This document shows, in pieces, positions 1 through 13,000 of a stretch of DNA of 64,000 bases (position 1 is its first letter; every line of letters starts with the position of its first letter). The stretch lies in contig JANVCC010000270.1 of assembly GCA_025345505.1 (NCBI GenBank), positions 938,839 to 1,002,838 on the forward strand, in the 5' to 3' direction. The notes under the pieces were generated by a model. The model did not search any database. It saw only the letters and a list, made by a program, of their open reading frames with translations, and was not told where the DNA came from. Position numbers and translations under genes: made by a program. This DNA comes from Todiramphus chloris collaris. Its lineage: Eukaryota > Chordata > Aves > Coraciiformes > Alcedinidae.

Positions 1-739
1 GATGCTGTTACACAGGGCTGGGGCACCAGGGCTGGTACGCCTGTCGGGCAGCGGGTCGGCCTCACTCCTGGAACCTCTCCTGCCCGTCACGGCAGCCGGG
101 GTGCCAGCCCCAGGCCTGGGCCGTGGGCCCACAGCCGCCACCAGCTGAGGTGCCCGGGCTGCGGGCAGCCCTGGCACGGGGCACGCGGTAGGGCCAGAGC
201 CAGAGCAGCGCGGGGCTCGGCCGCTCAGCGCCCTTCCCGCGGGGCTCCCTCCGCTTTTCTTGTAAAGCAACCAGTTCAAGTAAAGTCTGACTCTACATTC
301 CCACCTTTGCTTGACAAACAGAGCAGGGAAATGCCATGAACACGCAAGCGCTCCTCAAACCGCCTTGTTTTCTGGCTGCCAGTCACAGTGGAAACAGCGC
401 GGCTTCCTCCCACGCGCCGCCGGGGCCTCGGCGGTACCGACTCGCTCCTCCCCGGGTTAGCCAGCCCCTCGCCTTCTCGCCGTGCCGTGCAGCCCTGCCA
501 GCACCTTGCCGGAGACACGAACTCAGACCGTGAGGTAATTGTTTCCACAGCATCACTCACTCCGGTTCCAGATTGGCCATCAAAACAGAGGCAGCCGCGG
601 GGCTCGTGGGATGTCCGTGGCAGGTCTAGCACTGGGACCCGCTCCCAGGTAGCCACAGTTATCACTGCTTTTTTAGAAGCTCAGGCATTACTATCTGGGG
701 TGAAATCTCAGCCCACAGAGTCCATGGAGTTGGGATTTT

Positions 740-786
740 GAGTCTCCTCACCTTTCGAGTCTCCTCACCTTTCAAGTCTCCTCACC
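740..786. repeat. 17-bp tandem repeat, about 2.8 copies
   Basis: Unit GAGTCTCCTCACCTTTC with one substitution in the third copy. Confidence 0.9.
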
Positions 787-1321
787 AGCCCTGCCCAGCT
801 CCAGCGTCTCAGACTATGAGCATTTCACCAACACCCCAGTGCCCACTAAAATAAGACTTACTGCTGCCACCAACATGACTGGACACAGCTCACAATATTC
901 CTTTGAGAGAAAAGAAAACCTTTGCTTTAATCATCATCAGCAGAAGTGATAGATGCCACGTTTGCTTTGTGTATCTATCTGAAAACCCACCTGCTTCCAG
1001 CGTCTCCAAAAGCACATCTAAAGAAGGTCTCACGTATAAACACGGGTGGAAGGATGGTGTTGGCCAGCCATTAATCATGGCTTTGCTCTGGACCTACCAT
1101 AGACTTTTATCTAGAAAATTTGCCAAGCATTTCCCCGCGCTCAGCTCAGGATAACCTTCCCTCTTGCCAGGCAGAGGACCTTGCCCCACGCTTGTATGGG
1201 ATCCAGAACACAGAGCCTGTGAGCCTGGGGAGGCTTTACAGGTGCTGCCAGCAGTGTGAATCCTTCTCAAGCATCTTGCAGGACTGGAAGCATCACTGGG
1301 GTCTAGAACATCTCTCAGGGA

Positions 1322-1690
1322 CTGAAGCATCTCTGTGCCAGGACAGGCTCAGAGCCTGGGGCTGTGCAGCTGGAGAAGAGCAGCCTGGGAGGGGAGCTGA
1401 GCAATGCTGAGCAGGAGAGAAACACGAGGATGGGGCCAGACTCTGCCCAGTGGTGCCCAGTGACAATATAAGGGGCAATGGGCACAAACTGGAACCCCGG
1501 AGGATCCATCTGAACAGGAGGAGAAAGTTCTTTGGTGTGAGGGTGCGGGAGCCTGGCCCAGGCTGCCCAGAGAGGCTGTGGAGTCTCCTTCTCTGGAGAG
1601 ATTCCAAACACACCTGGACACAGGGATCCTGTCCCCCTGCTCCGGGTGACCCTGCTTTAACCCAAGGGACCTCCACTTCCGAATAAAGAA
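1322..1690 (+). mobile_element. CR1: CR1 retrotransposon, 3' part
   Basis: Starts in the typical CTGTGCCAGGACAGGCTCAG/AGCTGGAGAAGAG segment, continues through a decayed pol C-terminal frame ([16 protein letters not shown], then [10 protein letters not shown]) and the block GGCTGTGGAGTCTCCTTCTC. The pol frame is a non-functional fossil. Confidence 0.85.
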
Positions 1691-2787
1691 GCATTAACTA
1701 GCAATGGCAGCTGGCACCTTTGCGTCATTAGCAATAAAATTAATTACTGATTGAACTATTCACTAAAAATTAGCCTTCCTGCTTCATGAAACCCTCTGCA
1801 GTCTTGCCGAGATTCCTTGGTGGACTGGCCAGGATTTGCTCGCTTTGTTCCAAAAATCACAACCTTTGCCTTTTCCCTCCAAACATGGAGCTGGAGAGAG
1901 CTGGGCGGGAGCAGGAGCATGTGGGTGGCTGCGGGGAGATGCTTACCTGAAGCCAAAGAAGCTCCGCTTGCCTTTGTTGAGGAACCGAGGAATTATTCAA
2001 CATCCCACTTTCACTAAGGCTTCACCACATCAGGACCACTTGTTAACTTTCACTCCTCTTAAAAACATTCTTCAGGCTATGCACTGCTCCTTATCTGATC
2101 TCTGGGCTCTCAGTTCCTTCTCTATGGCCACCTTCTTCTCCTCCTCAGCATCATCTTCTTGTCTCTCTGCCTGTCCTTGTCATGACCTCGGCTGCATCAC
2201 TGGCCATGGCTTTGCTGATGCTTTAAGCTTCCCCTTACTCCTCTGAGCAGCTGAATTCTTTCAGGACCTCTCCAACAGCCTTGAGTCTCCTGATTTTCTC
2301 TCTCTCTAGTACTGGGTCCATTTTGGTTAACTCTATCCCAGTTCAAGCTTTTCCAATCCTCCTGGCAAGGCCCTCCAAGAACCCTCTCCTCCAGCTCCCC
2401 TCGGAGGGTGTGGTTTGTTTTCCATAAGACCCTGCAGGAAAACCAGAGTTCTGGAGCAGCACAATTAGCAGCCCGTGTCCTGCGGTGCAGTCTCTGGGGT
2501 CTAACGAGGCCCAAGGCAGTGATGGGCACTTCTCCCGGGGGGACTCAGGAATGAAGTGCCTCCTATGTGTCGAGATCCTGCAGCAGATGCCCATCTGCAC
2601 GTGCTCACCTGAACTTTCTTGTCTCTCCCAGCCCAGTATTTTCAGGGGCACCCTGAGCACCCTTTTGCTCACTCAATGAACGTGGGCAGGGGTGTAAAAC
2701 CTTGGTTTGGGGGGGGATGGCTAAGCTGCACACAGCACACACCCCTGCTGTACCAAAACCTGCTGCTATTACTCTGTGATTCTCTGC

Positions 2788-2960
2788 TCTGGGCAGAGAG
2801 AGAGACCCCCCTGCAGTGCTGGGGCAGCTCGGGAGTGCTCAGCACAGCAGAGACAGGGACCTGGTGGAGCGGGGCCAGAGGAGCCCCAGCGATGCTGGGA
2901 GGGCTGGAACCCCTCTGCTGGGAGCCAGGCTGGGAGAGCTGGGGGGGTTCAGCCCGCAGA
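2788..2960 (+). mobile_element. CR1: CR1-like fragment, diverged
   Basis: Resembles the CR1 segment upstream of the 3' terminus: GAGACAGGGACCTGGTGGAG, GGGAGGGCTGGAACCCCTCT and GGCTGGGAGAGCTGGGGGGG in the expected order. No 3' tail, so truncated or decayed. Confidence 0.5.
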
Positions 2961-3582
2961 GGAGAAGGCGTCCCTGCTGCCGTGGATGGTGAAGGTTGTG
3001 CAGGGTCCCCGGGCAGGAGCCGACCTATCGCAGCGCCGGGCTGAGTTCAAACTTCCTTCTTGCGGTTTACGTCGCCTCGATTTATTCATTTCCTTGTAAT
3101 TTGCAGATAGACATCGACGCTTGCTATATTTAACCGGTGCCGGTGTCTGTGTGGGGCGCGTAGGTAAAGCCATTTTAGCCGTAGAGCGATGGCTTGGGAG
3201 GAAAGTGAGACTCCGGAGTCACCCTCCCGACCGGCGCTGTCCCACAGGAGGTGGCAGGGGACCAGCATCCGCACCCTGGCAAACCCCCCGTCCCTGGCCC
3301 TGGGCACTGGGACACGGCCCCCAGCCCCCCACCTTCCTACCACCCCCCTGGAGGAGGCTTGTCTGCGCAAACCCCAGGGAGGCTCCAGCCTCATTAGTCC
3401 AAATTATGAAATTAATAAGGTGGTGCAATGAAAATTTGGAGGACTTGGTTATATTTGGGGGTGGGAGAAGCGCTGGAAGAAAACATGGATCATTGCAAAG
3501 GTTTCCACCTGTTCCCATGGGACTGTCTGTCATTTGTTTCACTGTTTTCTTTTGTGAAGTCCAAGCCTTGTCAAAGCAGGAG

Positions 3583-3795
3583 GAGAAAGTTCTTTGGTGT
3601 GAAGGTGTGGGAGGCTGTGCCAGGCTGCCCAGAGAGGCTGTGGAGTCTCCTTCTCTGGAGAGATTCCCACCCCGGCTGGACAATGGGATCCTTGGTACCC
3701 TGCTCTGGGTGCCCCTGCTGGATGGAGCAGGGGGGACACCAGAGCATCTCCAGAGGGCCCTGTCAACCCCCACCATTCTGGGGTTCTGTGTGAAC
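3583..3795 (+). mobile_element. CR1: CR1 retrotransposon, 3' end
   Basis: Contains GAGGAGAAAGTTCTTTGGTG, AGAGGCTGTGGAGTCTCCTT, the CTGCTGGATGGAGCAGGGGG block and a CATTCTGGGGTTCTGTG tail. Same subfamily wording as the copies at 1322, 19568 and 22577. Confidence 0.85.
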
Positions 3796-5144
3796 CTGTG
3801 AAAGCCACCACGCCTGAGGCTTTCAGGGCAGTGATCCATGTTAAAAATCACACAGCAGCAACACCTCTGGATGGAGGGTCTCCAAATGTTTGGGGGAAAG
3901 ATGAGACACAGAATGAGGATAACACAAATTCTTCAGCCCTGGCCTGGGTTTTTCAGCTGTGTTGTGAAAACCCCCTTGCTTTAAACAGCTCTGACCTTTC
4001 CTATTTCTTGGAGACTGACGTCTCTACAGTAGATACATGATGAGGTCACTCACCCTGTTTTTGAAGTCTTTCTCTCTCGCCTGGGTTTTTTCTGTGGGAG
4101 GGGACAGTCTTGAAGAAGGCTAAACCTCATGATCATGTGTGAAAAAAGGAAATGAAAATGAGTTATTGGAGATGTAACTAGACCTGACCCATAACTTTGG
4201 TTTCTGAGGATATAAAAATTGTGAAACCCAGGAGAAGTTTGAAAGGAAAAAGGTAGGGTGTCTAGCTCTGAAAGCGATTTTATCTGAAGCTAGATGATCT
4301 GTGCTAGAAACTGGAAATGCTCAGCCTTCACTTCTACTAGAGGACTATGAATGAGCGTGAGAAACAATCAATTCAATCACCTCCCTAAGCAAAAGTCATT
4401 TGAATGTGGAGGCTCTGGCTGAAAAAGGCTGCACAGCAGCTCCCTACAGGAAAGCCTCACGGAAACGGTTGCCACGATTATGTCCTGCTGAGCATTTTTA
4501 TGGTTTGTAGGGTGAGAATCACAACTGGGAAGACACAAGAACATCCTACTCACAATTATAGGAACAGTGGTGGTATCTAGAGGCTGGTGGTGCCCCATCA
4601 CGCTCAGTACTTTGCTGACAGTAAGAAGCCCTGCCTGCCTTTACAGCTCCCCCTCGGTGGAGAGGAAGTTTGAGAGGACCCAAGGTGAGGCAAAGGTGTT
4701 AGCAGATGCTCAACAACGTATTTAGCAACTTACGTTGCCAGGTGGCTGCAACCACCAGTGAAGAAGAAAATTTCTTCATGACCATGTACCGAGGCTGGTG
4801 CCTATTAATTAGACCAGAAGGAGAAGGCACAGGACTACCTGAGATGAACGGTCCCCTGATACACGAGTAGGACTTACTCATGGACAGAGGCAGGCAAATC
4901 CATGTTGGAGACAAACAGCAGAAGAGTCTGAACTTGCAAGTGTCTCTGCCCTCTGCTCGGGCTGCGCTGGCCAACCCCAGCTCGGGGAGGGATGCTGCAT
5001 CTTGCAGGCCTGGAGAAATCACGGCGTTCCTCTAGCTGCCTGATCCAGGTTTAAACAGAGTAAGGAGCAAGGTGGACAACAATGTGAGGCCACAATGAAA
5101 TGCGTTGCGTGCACACAGTGATGCACGTGTTGCTGATGGAGCCG

Positions 5145-5206
5145 AGAGAGCTTGGCAAGCGTATTTCAGCTACTAAGAGAGCTTGGCAAGTGTATTTCAG
5201 CTACTA
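5145..5206. repeat. 31-bp tandem duplication
   Basis: Two adjacent copies (5145-5175, 5176-5206) starting AGAGAGCTTGGCAAG, one base different. Confidence 0.95.
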
Positions 5207-8189
5207 AGATACTTGTATCTGCTCCAACCTCACCAGGTTACTCATGTCCGTGTCCTCACCAGAACGTTCTTTCTCTGTTAGCTAGCTTTAATTGATATTA
5301 CATGGCCATCAGTCCTCCCTGGCCAGGAAAAGGATTAAAATCTGGGGTGAGCAGTCAGGCCAACCAGACCCATGAGTTTTTGGATTTCAGACGTTTCTAG
5401 AGCAAGAATGCAGAAGCCGGTCTTGAAACTAAAACGGAACAAGCCCAAGGGCCAAAGATGAAACCACTTCCCAGGAATATGGGGGACACGTGTTACCTGC
5501 GGTCTGTCAAAAGCAGTCACCTAGAGCTCTCTGTTCTCTTCACTTGAGAGGCAGAACTTGTGCATAATTCATGACACGTCCTTTGGAGGGGGCAGGAGAT
5601 GATGGCTGGAGACCACTTTCAGAGAGGTGCCCAGCACACAGTCCCGTGCCAGCTGATGTGCGGGGCAACTGGCCTGTGCCAGCACTGCAGAGACAATAAA
5701 CATCCATCTGCAAAATGAACTGCTGTGTTTCAGCTGACTGTTCACACAGCTCTTCCTATCCAAGAGCTGGAAATACAGACTGGGCTCTAACATTTCTTTT
5801 TTGTGACACTCCACCCTGGGCAGAGCCACTCGGGCATCAGCTTCCAGCTCAGGCTCTGCTGGTGCAAAGTGGAAAAACATCCAAGCCCAGAACCAAGGCA
5901 TCTGTCCTGGTTCTCAGTCTCCACCTGAGCACAGATGAACCTTACCCTCTTGCTGGTTGCCAAAAGGGCAAGAGCAGCCCTTCCGATCAGCCTGTTCATC
6001 AGCTATTTGATGTCTACTGTTTAAGGAGCTTTAAGAGCCCCGGGTTAGCTCCTCCTTGACAGTCGCTGCAGCTCGGTCAAGGCACTGAGTGTTTTGCAGG
6101 CATTCGGGCAAGGTGGTACCTGCAGGCCAGCAGTGGAGCTGGGTGTGGGACCCGGTGGATGTCACCACCTCGCTGGGATGCCAAGAGGATGCTCCTGCCG
6201 AGCTAACTGCTTGGATGAGTGGCACACCAGGTACCTCCTCACCACTCCGAGTCACAGGGACCTGGTGACTTCTCCTCAGACCTGACCGAGCTCACAAGCA
6301 CTCGATGGCAAATCAATAACTTTTAGCTTCCTACCAGCCAGGTCCGAGTTCAGATAGAAAAACCACCCTGGCAATCTTTAATATCTTGCCGTCCGTGTTC
6401 AGTCAAACTTGACAAACAGTTCTGCCTGGGAAAGGAGATATTGTGATTGTTTCTAACTACTGGGCTTTGGATATTTTTTTTTTGGTCAAGCCCTCTTTCT
6501 CTCGAGCCACAACCCCCCGCCCTGCCTCCCTACAAGCACCCAGACAATGATCTGAGAGCTGGCAAGAGAAAATGCTTTGCTTTTTCCTGACAGCTCGGTG
6601 CGGAGGGTGGCGTTTCCCCACCTCCACGCTGCTGACAAGCGCTGATGTGAACAGCGTGAGTACGCCTGGCGAAAAGGCCGCGGGGGTTTTCACGTGAATC
6701 CTCTGTTTTTTCCACAAACCCCGTTGCACTCTATTTCAGCTTAACACACAGCTCCTCCCCTCTCGTTCAGCGATGCACGTTTACAGGCAGAGCCAGATTC
6801 GAGCGGTAGGTGCTTCAGCCCCCGAGCCCCGGCACCAAACCCTTTCCAGAAGCACTTGTAGGAGCGGCCGCACGAAGATCAGAGAACCCAGCACGGGCAC
6901 AAATGGCACACTGAAACCATCTGAGAAAAGCACCAGCCAGGCCTCCGGTGTTGACGGGAGCAAAGCATGTCATTTGTAACGCCACCGAAATCATAACAGG
7001 AAGGAAGCAGACCTCAGAAACTATAAACAGAATTTAACAGAAGTAGGAAGTACTTCAGATGCTTTCACGTAGTGACTCTAAAAAAGATACTAAAAGGGAA
7101 AATGTTTTCAGGGTTTTTTTTTCTTGTTTGCCTTTTGGTTTTTTTCCACTCTATGTATCCATTAGCTGTTTGGAACAGTAAGAGATGGTCACAAAAGCCA
7201 AATGCAGCTTTAAAGTCCTCACTTGCAAAATAATTCATGGTACAAATGAACAGCTTGATTTTCCTTCCACTCTTCCCCCTGCCCATCTCTCCAAGAAGAG
7301 CATTTCAACCTCTTTGCTTGGTTAAAATGACTCTTTCACCCACATCGCTGCAGGTTGTTCTTGGCCAGAACATAGCTGGTGCTCTGCTCTTCTCCCTCTT
7401 CCCAGCTGCTGACTCTAAACCGTGCTCCTTCAAGGAAAAGAACTAGAAGCTCATTCCAAAGCCAGGAACAATCATGCACCTCAACAGTCAGCAAAAGCCT
7501 CCACTTAGAGAGAAAACGCTCCCCACTCTGCCCCCGCGTCTTCAGACACTTCTCAGATCTCGTAACCACTTTTCACACCTTGCTCTGTCTGTAAGCTACT
7601 GCACCCTAGGACCCTCCCTGGGACCCTGATTTCCAGTAAACAGGGACTGCCCAGTGAAACTCGATCCTGTTCTTAACTTCGCTTTTACTTCACTCATCAT
7701 CATCCTCCTTTTCACACTTTCTCAGCTTTTCTCACTTGAAAGCACTCTGGAAACTGTAGCTACCAGGCACCAGCACCTCCACCCCAGCTGTCAGCCCAGC
7801 AGTGGGTCAGAGGGTCTCCAAGCACCGGGATGTGCAGGTGGGGCATCAGCCTGGTTGTTCCCCAGCCCCTGAGGCCATGGAAGGGCAGGGGCAGAGCCCT
7901 GGGGTGCGTGGCAGCACCAGATCCCCAGCTGCAGGGCTCTGCTGCATCCTCCATGGCCTGGGAAACCAGCAGCCCGAGGGCAACCTCCCTGTTTTCCCTT
8001 TTTTGACCAAGTGTAGCTAATATCGCAGACATTTCCGTAAGAAAAACAATCCTTACCTTTTGACCTCTCCCTGCACTTTTGGCTTAAACCACAGTTCCCC
8101 ATAGACTTAGCCAGCAGTGCTGCCCAGGTCCACGGTGCAGAGGGGAGCTCGTTAGATTTGCCCCGCTACTGAAAATAAGACATACAAAC

Positions 8190-9891
8190 CAAGTTGGTAG
8201 GGAATAAGGACTTTATTCTAAGATGTCAGCAGAAGCGATGAGCATATGAAGCAATGGCCACTAGAAATAAGTGAAAAAACACATCAAATATTCGTATTGT
8301 ACCAGTTAAGTCTGAACACAAGAGTCCCTTGCAGTAAAACGCAGGCACAGGCCAGAAGCACATGCAGAAGCTCTGAAGATCACCTAAAGCAGTGCTTTTC
8401 ATGTCTATGAAAGAGGTCTCCCCTATGAAAAAATCTATAAGCCCAGAGAAATGCTTCAAGTAACAGAGAACGCAGAAGTAAAAACGATCCGTCAATTCCG
8501 CTTGGCACTGTGGAGAAGGGCGAGGGATAACGTATCCCAGAGGAGTATGCATCTTTAAGATGTATAAACTCAAAGTCCCTAGAACACAAGTCTGCTGCCA
8601 GACCAAGTACCGTTTTTTTTTTTTTTCTTCCTCATTTAGAAAGTCAAGTGAAGCACAGGGAGATGGTGTCCTGGAGTTAAAGCTCCTAAGATCACACGGT
8701 CTGCTGGCCAGCGAGGAGATGCCGCTGACACGCACACCCACCAGACCCCTCTCTCTGCCATTGTTACAGCAGCCTATCAGTAAAAGCTGCAGATTGCATC
8801 CCAAAAAAAAAAAAACCTTTTGAAAAGATTAGAGCAGGTATTTCCTTGACTGTCCTAATTCAGGAGGGCAAATGCTGCTCTCCTTGAGCTCCCCCTTGGC
8901 GGTCGCTTCCGTAGCGTTGGAAGGGAGCTGGGAGTGTGCACGAGGAGCGGAGCTGGCCCTGTGTAAGGCAGAGGTGTGGTGGTTTTAACCTGGCTCACGA
9001 GCGTGACATCAAAAAAGGGCTCCCAGGAATGGTTTCTGTGCTATTTCCAAGGTCTGTCAACTTAATTCTAATGCATATATACAAATATAATGCATAGTAG
9101 CTTTCAGTTATAAGAAAAACGTAACTTATTTTTAAACTTGCTCCTCGGGACTCTAGGATTTTAGTGGTTAACCCACTGAATTCACAGGTAATACGAGCTG
9201 AACGGTCACTTGACACAGTACCATAAATGCATCACCTTAGAAACTGCTATTATGGGGGCTAATCCAATAACAACAGTGACAGCAACAAAAATCTGTTGTC
9301 AGGACAAATGTCAGTCAGGCATTAAAAAAATAGGTCTTTGAAGAATTTCTTTGCTTTTAAAAAATACGCAGAAATATTCTATACAAGAATATAGGCATCA
9401 CACTTAGGAATCTAAATTTATACCCACTTACATGTGTTAGCTATGATCGGTAAACCACCTACGTCTGCAACCCACCTGTGGTAGCCACGGTGTTGAATTG
9501 GGAACACGCATATTTGTGTACCTTCCCTGAGATCGGTAATCCAAAATAAATAGCCCTGCAAATATATCAGTGTAAACTCTGCATTTAAGTCTTCGGTAAG
9601 AATCAGTCCTCAAAACCCAAGGAGAACATTAAGCAAACGTAAACACAGGGATCATCACGTCAGTTTTTGAGTTACTCTCAGCGACAGCGGAACCTACGGG
9701 AGATGTGGCATCCAAACGCTGAAGACCCGTCGTTCGTGTCGCACAGTGTGGTTGTCCTAGTTCACTTCCCTATCATTGAACCCCTGAACACATCCAGCTG
9801 CCACGTGGATCTCCAAATTGCAACCCAGATCTGCTCCTCCACTCTGCATAAACTTTTACAGTGCCTTTAAAAAACACTCTTTCTGAGGATC
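8190..9891 (-). other. IRF4: IRF4 3' untranslated region
   Basis: AT-rich DNA follows the stop codon with no splice need. The first convincing AATAAA in minus sense is at 8212-8217, followed by a T/GT-rich stretch (8165-8200), the expected cleavage context, giving a UTR near 1.7 kb. A 192-codon open frame at 8226-8804 lies inside it but resembles no family I know and is probably chance. The 3' end is inferred; longer or alternative polyadenylation forms are possible. Confidence 0.6.
8212..8217 (-). promoter_or_regulatory. IRF4: Putative IRF4 polyadenylation signal AATAAA
   Basis: Exact AATAAA in minus sense with a downstream GT/T-rich element (TTGGTTTGTATGTC) ending about 40 nt further on. 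Best candidate 3' end for IRF4 between its stop codon and the first CR1 piece. Confidence 0.6.
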
Positions 9892-10035
9892 TTATTCTTG
9901 GATAGAGGAATGGCGAATAGATCTGTGATAATCCTCTGGACTAGTCACAAGTTCTGGTAAATCATAGCCTCTCAGAAGATGTCCACTGTTCTGTTGAGCA
10001 AAGTAATACAGCTGCCTGGCAAACATTGGTTCAAC
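9892..10035 (-). CDS. IRF4: IRF4 exon 9: C-terminal tail and stop
   Basis: Encodes the last 47 residues, VEPMFARQLYYFAQQNSG to RSIRHSSIQE, then TAA at 9892-9894. Acceptor CCCAAG with the exon starting GTTGAACC. In mammals the end of this segment is the autoinhibitory helix that masks the DNA-binding domain until a partner binds. The last ten residues match mammalian IRF4 exactly; the middle (PELVTSPEDY against PEHISNPEDY) is slightly diverged. Confidence 0.97.
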   Translation of the reverse strand, partial: VEPMFARQLYYFAQQNSGHLLRGYDLPELVTSPEDYHRSIRHSSIQE

Positions 10036-13000
10036 CTTGGGAACAGACAAAAGGTTAATCAGACATGTTGACAGAAGTTCATGCTCCTCATCTTAGTCAC
10101 TTATGGTGGTTTTAAGTTGAAAACAAGGCAGGACAAATCAGTTCTGCTCACCAGAACAGGAAAATGATCTCAGTGGTCCCACTAATCCCTGTCTGCTCCG
10201 CTGCCAAGTGCCTTGCTGACAGCACACGCTCCTCATCTCCAAGGCCTTCCTTCAGAAGGCATGCACCAGTGACACAGCTGATGTACGAGCAGCTGCAGCC
10301 CCTGGGTGTGAGCGATGCCTATGGACCAGGCATGCCCATGGCCACCCAAACGCAAAGCCCCGAGTGTCTTATCTGCATTGTGAAGGACTTTGAGGACTTG
10401 AGATGCTGGAGCCCTCGGGGAGACTGAGATACGTCACTAAACAACTGTGTTTGAAATTAGACTTCAATCTAACACCAAGGTTACTCTTGTTTCTGTCATT
10501 CAAGCTCTGATGGGGAATCCGTTCAACCACCAAGAGGGATTTGATGGATTTAATACTGCCCTCACTTCTGTCTCCTCAGAAACCACCGGAGTCCCACCAG
10601 CCCATGAGCTAGGACAGCCTGAGAGGCTAAGCAGGTTGAGGAGCAACTGCTAAGGGGGCAGCAAAGCTCTGGAAAGAGCAGGAGTTACAGGCTAATAGAG
10701 GAGCCAGGACAGGGGCTGAAGGCAGCTGGAGAGGGGATTCTAGAAAGGAGGGATGAAAAACTGGAAAGCCAAATGGAGATGGAAGAGGGTTTGAGGAGAG
10801 GTGGGGATGGAGAGCTACCTCTAACCAGCCACTACACAGCTCAGGATGGATTTCTGAGCTTCCCACCTTCCAGCCCAGAGACTCGCTCTGACTTGGGACT
10901 GGTGCTGCTACCAAAAAAGGCTTTCAAAAATTACGAGAGAAGCCGATTTTCTTCCCAAGGGTGTGCTAAGCTCATCCCTGCTGCTAACGTGTGTGTTAGC
11001 ACCTCTCCTGTGGTTTCAGGGGCTAGGACAGCCAATTCAGAAAGTACCTGGTCTCAGTCTCTGTCATCACCCTCTCTCAGAGAGCATCCCGAAAGACGAG
11101 CTCTGAGTGTGCGCGAGCTGTGGTCAGTCAGCACAGGAGTTTGCAGCTACCTTATCCCCAAAGCTGCACAAGCAGCCACTGCGTCCCACTAAGGGCTGAG
11201 GTCCCTGAGGCTGGGATGCCAGAGCAGGGGATGTGCCAAATCCAGGGGCAGCCCAGGGAGATGCCAGCTCTCCCAGAGTACCTGTCAGCTTACACTTTTG
11301 GGGGGATTTGTAAGAGATGACAGGTGACGTGCTCTACAGAGAGGCAAACAGCATCACAGACTGCTTTGGGGGGGAAGGGATCTTCCAACCTCATCTGGTC
11401 CACCCCCCTGCAGGGAGCAGGGCCATCTGCAGCTAGAGCAGCGTGCTCAGAGCCCCGGGCAACCTCCCCTGCAATGGTGCCAGGGATGGGGCAGCCACCA
11501 CCTCTCTGGGCAGCCTGTTAACATCAGATGCTCTGCCCAGCTGATCTGGGGATTCAACCCTGGTCTGGATGGTGCTGCATTGTCAATAATTCATTACCTC
11601 CCTCACAACCTCCAAGGAATCCATTTCTTTTAGGCACAGCAGAAGTCCTACTTACATGGGCTGTGATTAACTTCCTCTGCCTCTGCGGATCTGGAAACTC
11701 CTCCCCAAAGCACAGAGCGACCTGGTACCTCGGCAGCGGGCGGCCGTGGTGAGCGAAGGCTTGGAGCTCTGGGGAGAGAGAAGGGGCTGTGCTGTGGGCG
11801 AACCCTGGCAGGGAGGCAGGCACCACAGAGCTGCTCCTGACATGGGATGGGGCAGAAAACCAGAAGGGGAACAGAGACAAAACTCATGGGTTGAGATAAA
11901 GACAGTTCAATAGGTAAAAAAAGTAAAAAAATAACAAAATAAAACACACAAAACAAATAAACCCAAGCCATGCAAAAAAGCAATTGCTCCCCATCAGCCA
12001 AACGATGCCCAGCAGTCCCCAAGCAACAACAACCTCTGGGGAACTCCCACCCCAGTTTTACTGCTGACCGTGAGGCCATACGGTCTGGAAAACCCATTTG
12101 GTTGGCTTGGGTCAGCTGTGTCCCCTGACAGCCTCTTGTCCACTCCAGGCTGCTTGCTGTGTGGGCAGAGCGAGGCATGGAGAAAGCCTTGATGCTGTGC
12201 AAGCCCTGCTCAGCAGCAGCTGAAACATCTCCTTGTTATCACCGCTGGTTTGGTGATAGCGCCACAGGGGTTGCTATGGGGAGAACCAACTCTATCCCAG
12301 CATAAACAAGTACAGGCCGGTAAGAAAGACCTTGTGGATGGCTAAGCTCTGAATGGAGGACCCTGGAGCACAGTGGGAAAAGATGAAGTCACTCCAGAGG
12401 AGCATGAGAGGTCAGGAAAATAAAAAGGTAAGGGGAAGACACTGAGTTTGGAGCCTTTCCCACAGCTCATGGGCAGCGAGTGGTAACACTGCAAGTTTCC
12501 TGCTTGCCTTGCCTCACGGGTCATTTCATGTGCACAAACTGGGATGTCTTTCAGTTGGTATTATTATTGGTCCTCGACAGCAGAACCTCCTGGAGCAGAT
12601 GCCAGTGGTAGCCAGGACCTGCTCAAGTGGTCACCCAACAGCATCTCTGAAGCCAATGGCTTCGTAGAGGCAGAGCTTCAAAGTACTGCCAGCCACGGAC
12701 TTCACGGAGACACTGTCACCCTTGTGTCCCGCAGGGAAGGGCAGAGGAAGGACCTGATTTAAGCCACACACCCAGCCAGCAAAAGAGCCTGTGTCTGCTG
12801 CCCTCCTGCACCCCCTTCCCACACCCACAGCCCTGCAGAAGGAGGAAAGGTCCCGTTGCATTATTACTCCAATAGTCAAAGTGGCCCCTACGAAAGTTAG
12901 TAGCAGGGGGTATTTTGTAAGAGGCTTCCACTTGGCCCCAAATCACCAGCTTGGTTTTAGACACTGCATTTCCTTCCAGAAAACAAGAAAATCACATCCA

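Larger units (their letters stand above)
1..8189. other. Intergenic DNA downstream of IRF4
   Basis: GC-rich at 1-560, then mixed. Contains CR1 pieces (1322-1690, 2788-2960, 3583-3795), a 17-bp triple repeat (740-786) and a 31-bp tandem duplication (5145-5206). Open frames such as 3121-3801 run into CR1 and have no domain. EXOC2, expected next by human synteny, is not seen. No RNA gene recognised. Confidence 0.75.

Noticed and set aside
3121-3801. 226-codon plus-strand open frame
   Set aside because: Its C-terminal third is CR1 sequence and the rest has no domain or conserved feel; chance frame in GC-rich DNA.
1-8189. Expected EXOC2 3' end by human synteny
   Set aside because: No exon with exocyst-like sequence was found; the gene presumably lies before position 1.
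11648-12202. 184-codon minus-strand frame with a hydrophobic stretch
   Set aside because: Runs through IRF4 exon 8 in another frame and into the LTR-like piece; the hydrophobic run comes from A/T-rich LTR DNA.
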